Positions 1 through 11,204 of a DNA stretch of 64,000 bases are shown piece by piece. Position 1 is the first letter of the stretch. The number at the start of each line of letters is the position of its first letter. Location: the NCBI GenBank assembly GCA_947561585.1, contig CANNZV010001840.1:1-64000 (forward strand), in the 5' to 3' direction. The translations under genes and the position numbers were made by a program. A model generated the notes under the pieces. It worked only from the letters and a program-made list of their open reading frames with translations. It searched no databases and had not been told where the DNA came from. The DNA is from Caprella mutica. Lineage: Eukaryota > Arthropoda > Malacostraca > Amphipoda > Caprellidae.

Positions 1-143
1 GTCACTATAATATTAATGTATATTTACACCTGCCTAATAATGTTAAAGTGAAAAATAATATGAAATATATCCAATAAACACTTTAAAATACAAAATAAAG
101 CAATTCGTGGACAAATTGCCAGTTGACGAAATGTCCTTTACCC
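1..143. mobile_element. Right end of an iteron-armed element (same family as 27097-28005)
   Basis: Bases 1-143 align closely with 27880-28005: the same AT-rich interior (a shared stretch containing AATAATATGAAATATATCC), then a CGAATTGC-type word, then two motifs of the GGACGAAATGTCC type. The reverse complement of the end reads GGGTAAAGGACATTTCG, close to the GGGGTCTAGGACATTTCG end of the other copy. The left end lies outside the window, so size and target duplication cannot be checked. It has no coding capacity. Confidence 0.65.
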
Positions 144-314
144 GATAAAATATATTAGATAATATAATAACAGTTTAATTACAATAATTTTGAAATTTGA
201 TGTAATTTATCACACTTTATTTTCAAAAATAAAATTGATATTTTATTTTTGAAAATAGAATATTGTATATTTGAAGTCATCACTCTAGTTACATAGCAGA
301 CGTCAAGTTAAATG

Positions 315-459
315 CAGTAGAACTCCTACATAGTGAATGTACTGTCTGAGTAAGGAAGTAGCCTCTATAGTGAACACATTTTGTTCACTATAGAGGCTAC
401 TTCCTCACTCATGGCACTACATTCACTATACAGGATTTCATTATAGAGGAGTTATACTG
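315..459. mobile_element. Palindromic MITE with pogo/Tigger-like ends
   Basis: This 145-bp stretch is nearly a perfect inverted repeat. It begins CAGTAGAACTCCTACATAG and ends with the complement (TATAGAGGAGTTATACTG). The centre is a tight hairpin, with AGTAGCCTCTATAGTGAAC facing GTTCACTATAGAGGCTACT across a few bases. Ends of the type CAGTnGAAnCTC are typical of pogo/Tigger elements, which insert at TA. The right flank is TA; the left flank is TG, so that side has decayed. A related fragment lies near 3628-3690. Confidence 0.6.
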
Positions 460-479
460 TATATATCTTTTGTAAAACA

Positions 480-1132
480 AGGGTTTAAAATTAGAGGGGC
501 AATCTGCAAGCCAATTTTCTTTTTTACGCTCTTTTTTTAATAACAATGGCTTTTGTACTTCACTTTTTAATAAAATCCTTATGCAGTTTTTAGATAGGAA
601 TTTTAATAGCACTTATACTGTACCACCCGCTGAAAACATTTTATATGCATCCCTACCATATCTAGGCTACCACTCTGTCAAATTAAAACAAGATCTTTCC
701 ATTCTTTTTACTAAATATTTTAATGATGTAACTTTTAGATTTGTTTTTACCAATTCATTTACAATAGGCTCTTTTTTTTAATTACAAAGATAAACTTCCT
801 CTCGGCATGCTCTGGTCAATCGTTTATTCCTTTAGTTGCGTGCAGTGCACGTCAGAGTACGTTGGCATGACGTCGCGGCCACTCTACATGAGGATTGCGG
901 AGCATGCTGGAGGAGTTTTCGAACTAATAGACCAATTTGCAATCCACCTCATTCATCAATTAGAATTCACACGGAGAGTACTTGCGACTCTCCAATCAAA
1001 TTAGATCATTTTAAAATTTTAGGTAGTGCAAACAATTTTAATGAGTTGAGAATTTTAGAATCACTTCACATTTTTAAACGCCAACCAATTTTAAACAATA
1101 GTGACAGTTCTTATCCTTTAACTTTTAATTAA
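480..1132 (+). pseudogene. Penelope-like element, 3' part (end of RT region plus GIY-YIG endonuclease), frameshifted
   Basis: Three reading-frame blocks in the same direction together match the end of a Penelope-like element (PLE) polyprotein. The first, from about 487, has SLPYLGYHS and FRFVFTNSFTIG, the linker typical of animal PLEs. It is broken near 775 in a T homopolymer. The next frame carries the GIY-YIG endonuclease start (VYSFSCVQC, then EYVGMTSRPLYMRIAEH, with the catalytic-type R and E-H context). A second frameshift near 910 moves the rest to a third frame (FKILGSANNFNELRILESLHIF) that ends at the TAA near 1132. The reverse transcriptase core is missing, so this is a 5'-truncated dead copy. 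Identification of PLE GIY-YIG is firm; the PLE clade was not determined. Confidence 0.85.
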
Positions 1133-1214
1133 TTTTTAGTTAGGTTTTTTAATGTTCAATAAATATTAGTGTATGTTTTTTATTTTTTATGTTCCATTAC
1201 AGATTTTATATTAG

Positions 1215-1245
1215 TTGATAATGATAGCTAGACTATCGAAACGTC
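1215..1245 (+). ncRNA. Degenerate hammerhead-ribozyme-like motif behind the PLE
   Basis: About 80 bp after the PLE stop codon lies TTGATAATG, a short stem (ATAG/CTAT around a small loop), then CGAAACGTC. The hammerhead order is CUGANGA, stem II, GAAA, very short stem III, GUC cleavage site. The GAAAC-GTC half is exact, but the first box departs from consensus (TTGATAA for CTGANGA), so activity is doubtful. PLEs are known to carry minimal hammerhead motifs in their terminal repeats, which makes the placement meaningful. This is pattern matching by eye, not a structural search. Confidence 0.35.
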
Positions 1246-2763
1246 CTGTTTTTTAAAGAAATGTACATTCCAGTACTGGTGTTCCTTTTTATCCGTATAC
1301 TTTTCTGTTATTTACTATTAAATATGTATACCTTATATTGCTAAAAAAATGTCCTTTTTTCGGCAAAAGTGTCGTGTGGCGAGAAAACCTATAGCGCCAA
1401 ATATCAGGCATGTGTAATAGCTGTTTAAGTTACACAACGACTTCACTGTCATGGGGTATAGGTGTAGTCATAAATGGTATAATTTATTTATTTTAAGCTT
1501 TTGTATACAAGTTTCAAAATACAGCACATTGTAATTTTTTATTCTGTGAATTAGGAATAGAATAATCATTACCTTCATAGATATTCTTCATTTTTCTTTT
1601 TTCTTATGTTATTTTTTTCCACCTGAATTGTAATGAACTTATAGGAAATTATTGTTTGAGATAACTCAATCCATTTCAGCATTGGTTATAACTCACACTA
1701 TAAGGAAGTTTCCTAATACTTCAAAGATGAAAAACAACAACAACAGATGCAGGTAAGACTGCAGGTAAAATATGTACGCTACATTTGTCCGCTTGTGTAA
1801 CATTTACAGTCACTTGTGACACAAATTATTGCATTATATGCACTGAAACGTCTCTTATTTACGTCACACACGAGAAAATATAAATGTATTCTCCTACCCT
1901 ATATACAAATATAATATCGTTATAAAAAAAACTTTATTTTTCAGATCAAATAATTTTTAAAGTTTTTACAGTTTTCACGAGAGTATTTCATATTTACCAA
2001 TAAATCAATTCGTGAGAATTGATTCTAAACTCCCTTCCTAAACCCTGTGACATAGTATCACTAATTTTCTGCACAGTTTTTATCGTTCGTAATCTGAAAT
2101 ACCAATTTGTAACAACTTAATTAAATCCCCCCTAACCCCCATATCAGCCTCAGGGGGGGGTAGAGGGGTCAACTTCGAGATCGATTGCAGCCATAACAAT
2201 AAATTGAATTAAAACTGAAGCCCGAAACATCACCTCTGGAAAAGACTTTCAAAACAAATTAAACTTTCCTAATGGATTTTTCATCCCCTAACTGGCGCTC
2301 TTAATTCCAGTTAATTTTCGGGGATTTCCTTATCTCCATTTGGTGACAACCAATTTATTGGGATAAATTAAATTGAAGTGATTACATGGGATATTATCTT
2401 TTAATTGATACTTCAACTTCAAATTGATATTGAAGTGTGCTTAATTCGAAATATACAGTACGTTTATTAGAATCTTTTAGAGAGAGCATGTTCATTTTTT
2501 TAGTTTTTTTCATTTAAATTGTGGAAACTAATTAGTATTAACGCATTTTTTGCATCAGTGCAATTCTTAACAATTCTTAAAAATGACTTACTATAATAAA
2601 ATACTATATTATTATTTTGAAATTATTCTTCGTTCCAATAATAATTTGAACTCATCAGTTTCAACTCTTGTAAATATTAAAGTCTCACATTTATTATTTA
2701 TTACTGTTTCATAACTTAGATTCTATAAAGTAAATAAGACCAATAACATTAGTAAGAAAAGGT
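1246..2763. other. AT-rich spacer without a recognised gene
   Basis: No open frame with family resemblance was found. The segment near 1345-1400 (TTTCGGCAAAAGTGTCGTG) loosely resembles the iteron words of the foldback elements but is too short to assign. A C/G-rich hairpin-like run lies at 2127-2166 (CCCCCCTAACCCCC facing GGGGGGGG). Confidence 0.5.
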
Positions 2764-2767
2764 TTAA

Positions 2768-3312
2768 AGAGGTAGTTCAGTCAAAATCAAACTATTGCCA
2801 AATTGGTCCTAAATCGATTTAGTATATTTATTTATGTAACATTAGAATATTCGTTGATTTTAGAAATGTTTATATAAAAAGTATATTGTAAATTAGTGGC
2901 GCCATCTGTGGACTGTGGTGGACCGACGTACTAATCATTGTAGTACGCAAACAAAATGATAACCAGTCCCAGACTTGAATCTTGAATCTGTTATTATATG
3001 TTTGAAAATGGTGAAAAGAATTTGTGAAATTGAAAACTGTCCTTCGAGACAATTAGATTTAGTTTTACATGCATTGCATAAATAAATTACCTGTTAATAC
3101 TGTTGATAGAAAAATTGTTTACATGTTATCAGCTGTAAAATGTAAACAAATAGTACTGAGTGGTGGCGCCATCTGTAGGAGGACGCAAGAACTAAATTGA
3201 ATTTATAAAATATGATATATATCGCTTATCATATTTTTTCAACCGTTTAATTCTTACTAAGTGATCGTTCAACATTGATATTATGAAAACAAAAATTGAC
3301 TGAACTGCCCCT
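2768..3312. mobile_element. Short TTAA-flanked inverted-repeat element (non-autonomous)
   Basis: The left end reads AGAGGTAGTTCAGTCAA and the right end is its complement (TTGACTGAACTGCCCCT). Both are directly bordered by TTAA (2764-2767 and 3313-3316). TTAA target duplications are typical of Kolobok and piggyBac superfamilies. The 545-bp interior holds two copies of a GTGGCGCCATCTGT word at about 2896 and 3162, and no transposase. I infer a non-autonomous derivative; which superfamily mobilised it is open. Confidence 0.6.
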
Positions 3313-4433
3313 TTAAGAGGAAAACTGGGAGAAAATACACCCAAAATCATTACAAAAGTTCTATATGATGTACATACATTAAAGAAAGGGTGCGAGAAAA
3401 ATAAAAAAATTGCTAATTTGTTTTTATTTGGTTCAGCATAATTAATTAGGTAATATGATATACCTTTTTTTTCTAAATAAAGATTATTAAGTAACTAGCT
3501 ATAGAAATCATTCTATTTTTCGAGAGTTTTAATGTTGCAAGTTTTTGTATATCAATAAATGTAGCCAAATTAAATAACTTCTACTAATGCGTGTAATAAT
3601 TATAATAATACTTATCTTGCTTATGTAGAAGAACTCCTCTATAGTGAACTAATGTATAGTCCAGGAGAAGAGAACAACCTCGTATAGTGAACAAATTTTC
3701 GTTAGTTAGTCTCCCAAGAATGGCCATCAGTTTTAAAAAACTATGTTTATTTTATGACAGACTAAAGAAAATTTGTACTATAGTTGTAGTTCTAATGCAT
3801 AAGAAGATAAATCGACATTTTGTGAACAATAATGAAATATAACGACATCTATCGGGAAACAATTAAAACAACGCCATCTATCGGATTATCGATCAAACTT
3901 AGTTACCTAATAAAAACTATGTTACCTCTGATATTAAATTGATTTAATTCAAAATATTTAATATCATTAACTAATTATTGATTCTTTATCATGATACGTT
4001 AAAATATTTTATACTAAGATCAGACGGGCTCTTCCATATTCCTTAACTAAGCCATTTTATTCAGCAGTCTTATTGAGGGTCAAATGCCGCCAATGTAAAA
4101 GACTTTGAATTAGAGATGTGAAGAAAGTTAGAGACATCATACATTTATTTATTTAGTGCGGGACTGGTGATGTATTGCTAATATTTTTTTAATTGATTAG
4201 TGTAGGAGTTGGCAAATTTTATGATTTTGAAAAATCATTGAAATACAAAAAAGTTATTTGTTAAGAGAAATAAACAAAAGGGAAATGGATTAATAAGTAT
4301 ATTCAATGGAAATAATATTTTATCATAGACTATGAATTCCTAGTCTTCATATTGGAAACAGTAATTCATTGTAAATGAAATATCACTATACTTTCAATAT
4401 TTTGTAGTATTCAATTCTTTTTAATTTATATTG
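3313..4433. other. AT-rich spacer with a MITE-end fragment
   Basis: No gene seen. Near 3628-3690 lies a fragment (GAAGAACTCCTCTATAGTGAAC) related to the Tigger-like MITE at 315-459. At 3843-3885 there are two copies of a CGCCATCTATCGG-type word, a common short motif in arthropod DNA. Confidence 0.5.
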
Positions 4434-4435
4434 TA

Positions 4436-5418
4436 CAGTATGTGCCACAAAAATGTTTCCGCTTTTTCAAATACTTGTAAATCGTTAGCCAATGGATGAA
4501 AAAACTGTATCTTGGTCTCTTTTTCACCGCCTCTTATTGTTATATTAACTGGTAAAACAATTTTGAACTGATGGACATAGTTTAAGAACAGGTAAGCAAA
4601 GAGTGAGGGTGATTATTTTTGTCATTGCGCGAAGGTTATTCTCTCTGTGATTTTACTTACTAATTAAATGCAGTGAATAAATAGAAAAATTAATAATGGT
4701 AGACATTTTAATTAGGGTGCTTACACTTCTTCCTTAGAAACTATCTTGAAATAGAACAACTTCAGTGACTTTTGATCTCATTGAAGTTTTCTCTCTGAAT
4801 ATTCGCTATTCGCTTGTTCAAATTGCATGGTTAAGTCCCGCTTCACACTTTCATTTTTAACAGCGCGAAAAGAAGCTCTTTTTAAAATGTGTTCACACTT
4901 GCGTTTTTTAATCGCTGAAGCATGAATTTAATGAGATTTTTCCATCAGCGATAAAAAAAAATTTTTTAAGAAGGGCTTTTTCCCGCGGTGTTAAAATGCA
5001 AGTGTGAAACGGGCCTTATAACCATGCAATGAACAAGCGAAGAACGAATATTCAGAGTGAAAACTTCAATGAGATCAAAATGTCACTGAAGTTGTTGTAT
5101 TTCCAAATAGTTTAAAAAGGAAGAAATGGAAGCACCCTGTATTATAATTAATTAATTTTTTTCCTTTTATTCTCTGCCTTTTAGTAAGTAAAATCACAGA
5201 GTTAGCTCTAAGAATTACCTTCGCGCAATGACAAAAATAATCACCCTCACTCTTTGCTTACCTGTTCTTAAACTATTTCCATCAGTTTAAAATAATTTTT
5301 ACCTGTTAATAGTACAATAAGAGGCGGAGAAAAAGAGACCAAGATACAGTTTTTTCGTATATTGGCTAACAATTTACAAGTGTTTGAAAAAGCGGAAACA
5401 TTTTTGTGGCCCATACTG
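4436..5418. mobile_element. Full-length palindromic (foldback) element with TA duplications
   Basis: The 983-bp element is flanked by TA at 4434-4435 and 5419-5420. It begins CAGTATGTGCCACAAAAATG and ends with the complement. The two arms stay complementary over almost their whole length (about 390 bp each), passing through a GAGTGAGGGTGATTATTTTT block and ATTGCATGGTTA/TAACCATGCAAT close to the centre. TA duplications and CAGT ends fit a Tc1/mariner-type inverted-repeat element. No transposase frame is present. If transcribed, it would fold into a single long hairpin. Confidence 0.8.
4832..5018. mobile_element. Second palindromic repeat nested at the exact centre of the 4436-5418 element
   Basis: The centre is itself an inverted repeat: TAAGTCCCGCTTCACACTTT on the left, its near-complement (AAGTGTGAAACGGGCCTTA) on the right. 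A related half copy lies at 54018-54117 without the outer arms (TTCACACTTGCGTTTTCTAACG, then GTTTACACTTGCG), so the inner unit is an independent repeat family. Either it inserted at the axis of the outer palindrome, or the outer arms arose by copying outward from it. Confidence 0.6.
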
Positions 5419-5967
5419 TATAATCGTAGTTTTGACATATAAACTTATACATGTATGCTATCTTCAATTAAATGTTCATTCATATTACATTGAGTTAAAG
5501 CTGGTGGATATATATTATGTTGGATGAACTAAATGAAAATGTACATTCAGTAATATGTATTTAATGTATATAATTGAATTTAAAACAATCAGACCACATC
5601 AAAATCTGTTATTCCGTCTTTTATTCATCAATTAAAAGGCTAATGAGCCTCACAAGTGACAAAGCTACAGCGCCATTTGCAAACTATGATATAATTTATG
5701 AGTCAATTTATCCTTTACGACTAGAGGTTATTACTCAGTTAAATGCAGTCTCTCAGATTAGATTAACTTACAGTAGCATGGTAATTAGGCAGCAATAACC
5801 TTACTTTAAACTGAATAAAACAAAATATCAGAGAAAACCTAATTCCCGGTGAAGATATAATCAATTCAGGTCTATAAATAATCTCCGTACAATTCAATAG
5901 AAGTTAATATAGAACTTGGCATTATTACACAAATCAGAAACTTATTGCAAGTCACGTTAAATATTTT
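5419..5967. other. AT-rich spacer
   Basis: A 74-codon frame at 5574-5798 shows no family resemblance and no supporting signals. Nothing else was recognised. Confidence 0.4.
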
Positions 5968-6424
5968 GGAATCTTTTCTGTTTGCTGGGCGCATTTGATG
6001 CAAATGAAATAATAAAATATAATGGTATCAAACTTTGCTGACTTTTAAGGTAGGCCTACTTAGTTAGAAAAAAAACAGTTTACTTAGTTAGAAATATTAT
6101 TATTTCAATAATTATTTATAGTCAACTGTAAGTCTTCAAGCTATGTATCCGTCTGCACCGATTGGTTCGATCTGCAGATTTTCTTATTGCATCTCCACTT
6201 TCTTTCCAATAAATCTTAAAGTCTTTTTTATTTTTATAAATCTCTTTCTCCGATGTTATGCCATAGTTTTGGAGAAACTTAATTGCTTTTTCATCATCTC
6301 CAGGTTTCTTAAAATCCACTTCAGATTACAATCTTCGTCATCAAGGAAAGGTGTTCTCGTAAAGCAGAGGTCATTAAATAACAATGCATTATTTTCAAAT
6401 GCACCCAGCAAACTGAAAAGATCC
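5968..6424. mobile_element. Merlin-like short DNA element, copy 1
   Basis: The ends are a 29-30 bp inverted repeat (GGAATCTTTTCTGTTTGCTG on the left, complement CAGCAAACTGAAAAGATCC on the right). A second copy lies at 46467-46921 and shares the ends and a block containing CCACTTCAGATTACAATC. On the minus strand a partly open frame runs inward from the right end (DEDCNLKW, then in another frame AIKFLQNYGITSEKEIY), which looks like a transposase or donor-gene remnant with frameshifts. The 8-bp duplication at the second copy and the GG start suggest Merlin, but hAT and P also make 8-bp duplications. Confidence 0.6.
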
Positions 6425-7557
6425 ATTTTTCTATTTAAATGAAATTATAATACAGGGCTTATTAACTAATTTCCTAATTATTGTCTATAAAATGTTGCAA
6501 AATAACCAATAATGATTCTCCTTACTGCTCCCTTTCTACGTGAAACCAGTGCAATGTTACTATCAATCCACAGAGTAATACAAGCTGCCGAAAGACATAA
6601 CACCGACAATCCCTATCAAAATATGCATGAGTTCTGCCAGTATAAACTATAAGAAATGACAATGTTTATTTTATGCATGAGCTTCATTAGAAGTCTTCCT
6701 TGTCTCTCAATGAGGAAAAACTAACATAAAATATTCCTTGCTGCATATTTACTAACAATCCGAGAACTCATGCCGTGTGAGATCTATTATTTACAAATTG
6801 ATTTATATCCCATATAGAAATCTCTCACAGATACGGAGAATATTTTCTTCGTATATTCAAGTTGTGTACAATGATATAGAATGGTTTCTTATTTTCACAC
6901 CAGTGCCTTCGTCACCATTTGGATGAAATGAGATGTAAGAATGACTGTGAATTACTGTGGTGAAAGGGAAATATGCTATCTGAGGGTGCAGAGGAATTCA
7001 AATGTGGCCAAAGAAAGGTTTCTTCGTTCGGAAATATTTATAGAGATATGACGATATTCAAGGGATTCTATTATGCTAACACAATTTTATTACAGGTACT
7101 TCTACTTTAAATAGTGATTCTCTACATTTTAAAGCATTGTTATAGGACTTATCATAGAATGAAATAACAAATTACAAAATATTGAATGGATATTTTAAGC
7201 GGCGATTTGATTCTATTCGAACAAGAACCTTTTCCAGAGATACCAAAACTTGTCCATGGAAATGAAATATATATTTGATGAACACTAACGAAACAATTCG
7301 AAATGAATTAGTATCAAAATTCATTCCACCATTATTTTACAAATGTGAACAAATAAAATGTAAAACAGCAAAAAGATATTGTATAGTTTAAGTATTTCAT
7401 TTTTTCACCGATACATACAATATAGTCTAAGAATATAAGCGCTATTCGGAAGCTTTACTTCGTGCTATTTGGCTCCGGATATGCAAATCCAATGCACAAA
7501 AGATAAATTATACACACGTGTAAATTCATTGAAACAATACATACTATAATAAAACAG
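6425..7557. other. AT-rich spacer
   Basis: No gene, repeat array or inverted repeat was recognised here. Confidence 0.4.
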
Positions 7558-8324
7558 AGTGATGCCCTATCACTGAGAGAAGTGATGCCCTATCACTGAG
7601 AGAAGTGATGCCCTATCACTGAGAGAAGTGATGCTCTATCACTTTGAGAAGTGATGCCCTATCACTTTGAGAAGTGATGCCCTATCACTGAGAGAAGTGA
7701 TGCCCTATCACTGAGAGAAGTGATGCCCTATCACTGAGAGAAGTGATGCCCTATCACTGAGAGAAGTGATGCCCTATCACTCAGGAAAGTGATGCCCTAT
7801 CACTGAGAGAAGTGATGCCCTATCACTGAGAGGAGTGATGCCCTATCACTGAGAGAAGTGATGCCCTATCACTGAGAGAAGTGATGCCCTATCACTGAGA
7901 GAAGTGATGCCCTATCACTGAGAGAAGTGATGCCCTATCACTGAGAGGAGTGATGCCCTATCACTGAGAGAAGTGATGCCCCTTCACTGAGAGAAGTGAT
8001 GCCCTATCACTGAGAGAAGTGATGCCCTATCACTGAGAGGAGTGATGCCCTATCACTGAGAGAAGTGATGCCCTATCACTGAGAGAAGTGATGCCCTATC
8101 ACTGAGAGAAGTGATGCCCTATCACTGAGAGAAGTGATGCCCTATCACTGAGAGGAGTGATGCCCTATCACTGAGAGAAGTGATGCCCTATCACTGAGAG
8201 AAGTGATGCCCTATCACTGAGAGAAGTGATGCCCTATCACTGAGAGAAGTGATGCCCTATCACTGAGAGAAGTGATGCCCTATCACTTAGAGGAGTGATG
8301 CCCTATCACTCAGGAAAGTGATGG
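7558..8324. repeat. 23-bp tandem repeat, about 33 copies, with internal dyad
   Basis: The unit is AGTGATGCCCTATCACTGAGAGA-like, 23 bp, repeated head to tail for about 767 bp with few variants (GAGAGG, TTGAGA, CAGGAA in the linker; CCTTCACT once). Each unit contains the dyad AGTGAT...ATCACT around GCCCT, so either strand can form short hairpins. There are no unique spacers, so it is not a CRISPR array. Low divergence between copies points to recent expansion or homogenisation. Confidence 0.95.
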
Positions 8325-11204
8325 GTAATGCTCTGCCAGAATTGCTGAGTCAGCGATAAGTGGACATGGCCAGGCAGTTTCTCAGTCTCATTCTCCAGTA
8401 ATAATTCTAACGGCTACTCACTTCATTTGCATACGGAATACATTTAATTTCACACCAAACATCATTTAGGCTTTAGTTCATCTTAATGAAAAGGTACATT
8501 ATACAACCGGTCTATTCAGTGGTATAATCAAGAGCGATATTTACAGTGACAACATTGTCTTGGCACAGGTCCTGCTCAGCCCTTGCTACGATATTCATAG
8601 AGCAATTAAGTTCATTTCCTGTAGGCACTGCCTGCTAATTTCCCACATCTTTCTAATTTCCTCAGCAACATTCTCTACTATATTAGTTCCTAAAGTGAAT
8701 CATAATACAGAGGAAATTTACCGAGGCGAGCCATTTAGAGATCTACAGTTTTAATTAGTTACTTCTGGAGCCTTCAGCAAAGAAATTTTGATATATGTAT
8801 ATCAATAAAAAGTCAGTGCATTAATTATTCCTAAATGAATACTTTTTATTTTTAATTTAATAAATGAGATAATGAGTAAGGAAACTGGTGGGCTTAGAAG
8901 GCTTTGCTTTTCTTGTTGGGGATTTATTAATTAAAACAACTGTTTTTGTTGATTCATGCATACCTCGCTCTTATTCGACTCACACTTATGACAATCGAAC
9001 AAGTGTGGAATATGTCTCGCATTTATTTTTGTTTTCAGATACGCTGTTATCGCCGCAATCTTTCTGGCGGGATAGATTAAAAATAATTTTATTTCAAATA
9101 ACGTATTTTAAGTACTTACCATAAGATATTTCAATGTATCTCGCCTGTATCTCGACCAACCAAATTACTAAAGTTACTCCTAAAATATTTTTTAAGATTT
9201 CTGTATTCTATGCCGAAAATTCCCTAACTAGGGGTATTATACACGGGCTTGGTGTTATTATATTTTCTTTTCATCTAAAAATATTCTTATCATTATCCTT
9301 TATTCTATCTATAACACTTTCCTAATATCTATCTGATTTTGATAATACTGAATTCTTTCAACATCTAACAAACCGTACCCTACAAGTAGGTATTTGGTTT
9401 GTTCAATTTTAGTATAAAATTTATTTGTTTCGAAATGCATCTTCCGTGAGTTTAAATAACGATAATTTGCGAGATAATTCTATTAGAATTCATTAAGAAT
9501 CATTAAACTTTGAAATCCAACTTTGAAGTGCAAGAAGGATAGATCGAAAGAACGAATTTTTTCAACTATTGGTGTGACATCTTTTACGATTTCACAAGTA
9601 CGCAGTATTAACATTTCATACTCATACTGATAGTTACCTAAAAGTTCATCAACTCATTTTCATGTACATTTTAGATATTTCCTTTTCTAATCTTTTACCC
9701 GACCATTTCCAGAAAACTCTCTTCCAGCTGTTCAATTCTGTCATCTCAAAATTGGAATTTCATCTGAAGCTCGCGTATGGTTGAATCGAATTCTTCTGAT
9801 ATGAGCATATAAAGAGTTTTACTTCTTCGGAAAGATCGTCTATTTCCAATTGTGAAACTCACTGACGATATTACAGGGGAATATTATCTACTTCCTAGCT
9901 CAGTAAAAAGGTTCAAATTGAGTCTTCGTTATTCTTGCTTCTGGTAAAGACATGGTAAAGATAAAAGGAGTATTCGACAATATATTGTAAGTATTATTAT
10001 CCATTGATAAGAAGACTGTGTGCACTCAAATATAGATCCCAATCTCCTTCAATAATCAGGTGCATTGCACTTTGAGACACTTCAATGGGATGCACATCAT
10101 TACCTGTGACAGCAAAGACTTCAAGTTTGCTCATTAGAAAGTATCACTGAATATAGAACAATGTCTGCATATCATTGACTGTAACAATATGTCAGTCTGA
10201 AGTTTATCGGCACAATGGGTTACAGAAACAGATGAACATTATACAATAGCAGTTAAATCATGTATTGTATTCATAAGTAAATACTCAATACTATCATCAT
10301 AATCATCAGTATTATAATAACCACACATACATATAACTAATCTATACCACTTTATATCGCTTGTTTGCGAGAACACTGTCATAACTTCAAAATAGCTTTT
10401 TTTCAAGAGAGGCATTTTAGTACTTGTAATGTACGTACATTTAATGGTATATCGTTAGGACAATTAGCCTCTCTAGCGGTATATTTTTGAGTTACAATGA
10501 TAATTTTTTTACCAAAATAATCAGCATTTTATGATTTATATGTCTATATGGATGACTAAAATACATGTTTTTGTGTTTATGACGTTGTTGCTGCAAACAA
10601 GCGAAATAATTCTGAAATAGATTGACTGAATTCATTTATTCAATCGAATCATTATACATAAATTTTTATGTTATACCTACTGGTTCATAATAGTCATATT
10701 ATCGTTTATTTAATTTGATAGATTTATATATAAGTTGAAGATGTCATCAAATTTGATAACTCAATTATAGATTTTCTATAAACAGATAAGTGAGCAATAA
10801 TCGATTATATGTTTTTTCTTAGTCCCTTCATTTGTGATTCTTTCTTATTTTCACACAATACTTTTTTTTTACATTATTATATTGTAAAGATGTCCTTTAC
10901 TTTCTTCTCTGATGAAATATATTGTATTGTTTTATTAGATTAAAATTATCACTTTCATATTATTTCATTAATATACCACTTTTCTGTTATAGTGAAAGCA
11001 GTTTTTAATAAACCACATAATCCACTTATAATAATCATTTCACTTTTAATAATTAAATTTTCCATTTATAAACAGTACAATAATTACTCTTGACATTATG
11101 CAATAGAAAAAAATCCAATTTGGGTGAACAGAAAGTTTTCTGTCTCCGTAATTCTGCTTCAAAATAACCTTTGCAGGAAATAATTATAATTATTTGAAGT
11201 ATAA
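8325..11204. other. Long AT-rich spacer
   Basis: Several short open frames (for example 8888-9124 plus and 9134-9325 plus) lack any recognisable domain, splice context or codon signal. I treat them as chance frames. No other structure was identified in this 2.9-kb stretch. Confidence 0.45.

Noticed and set aside
7558..8324. Array resembling tet operators (CCCTATCACTGAGAGA against CCCTATCAGTGATAGAGA)
   Set aside because: The dyad is different, the spacing is 23 bp with no vector sequence nearby, and the array lies in ordinary AT-rich host DNA. Coincidental resemblance, not a construct.
7558..8324. CRISPR-like array
   Set aside because: Units are head to tail without unique spacers, in a eukaryotic genome, with no cas genes. 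The same applies to the 14-, 18-, 19-, 20-, 31-, 39- and 41-bp arrays.
8888..9325. Two consecutive plus-strand frames of 78 and 63 codons
   Set aside because: No domain or conserved motif recognised; AT-rich composition as in spacer DNA.
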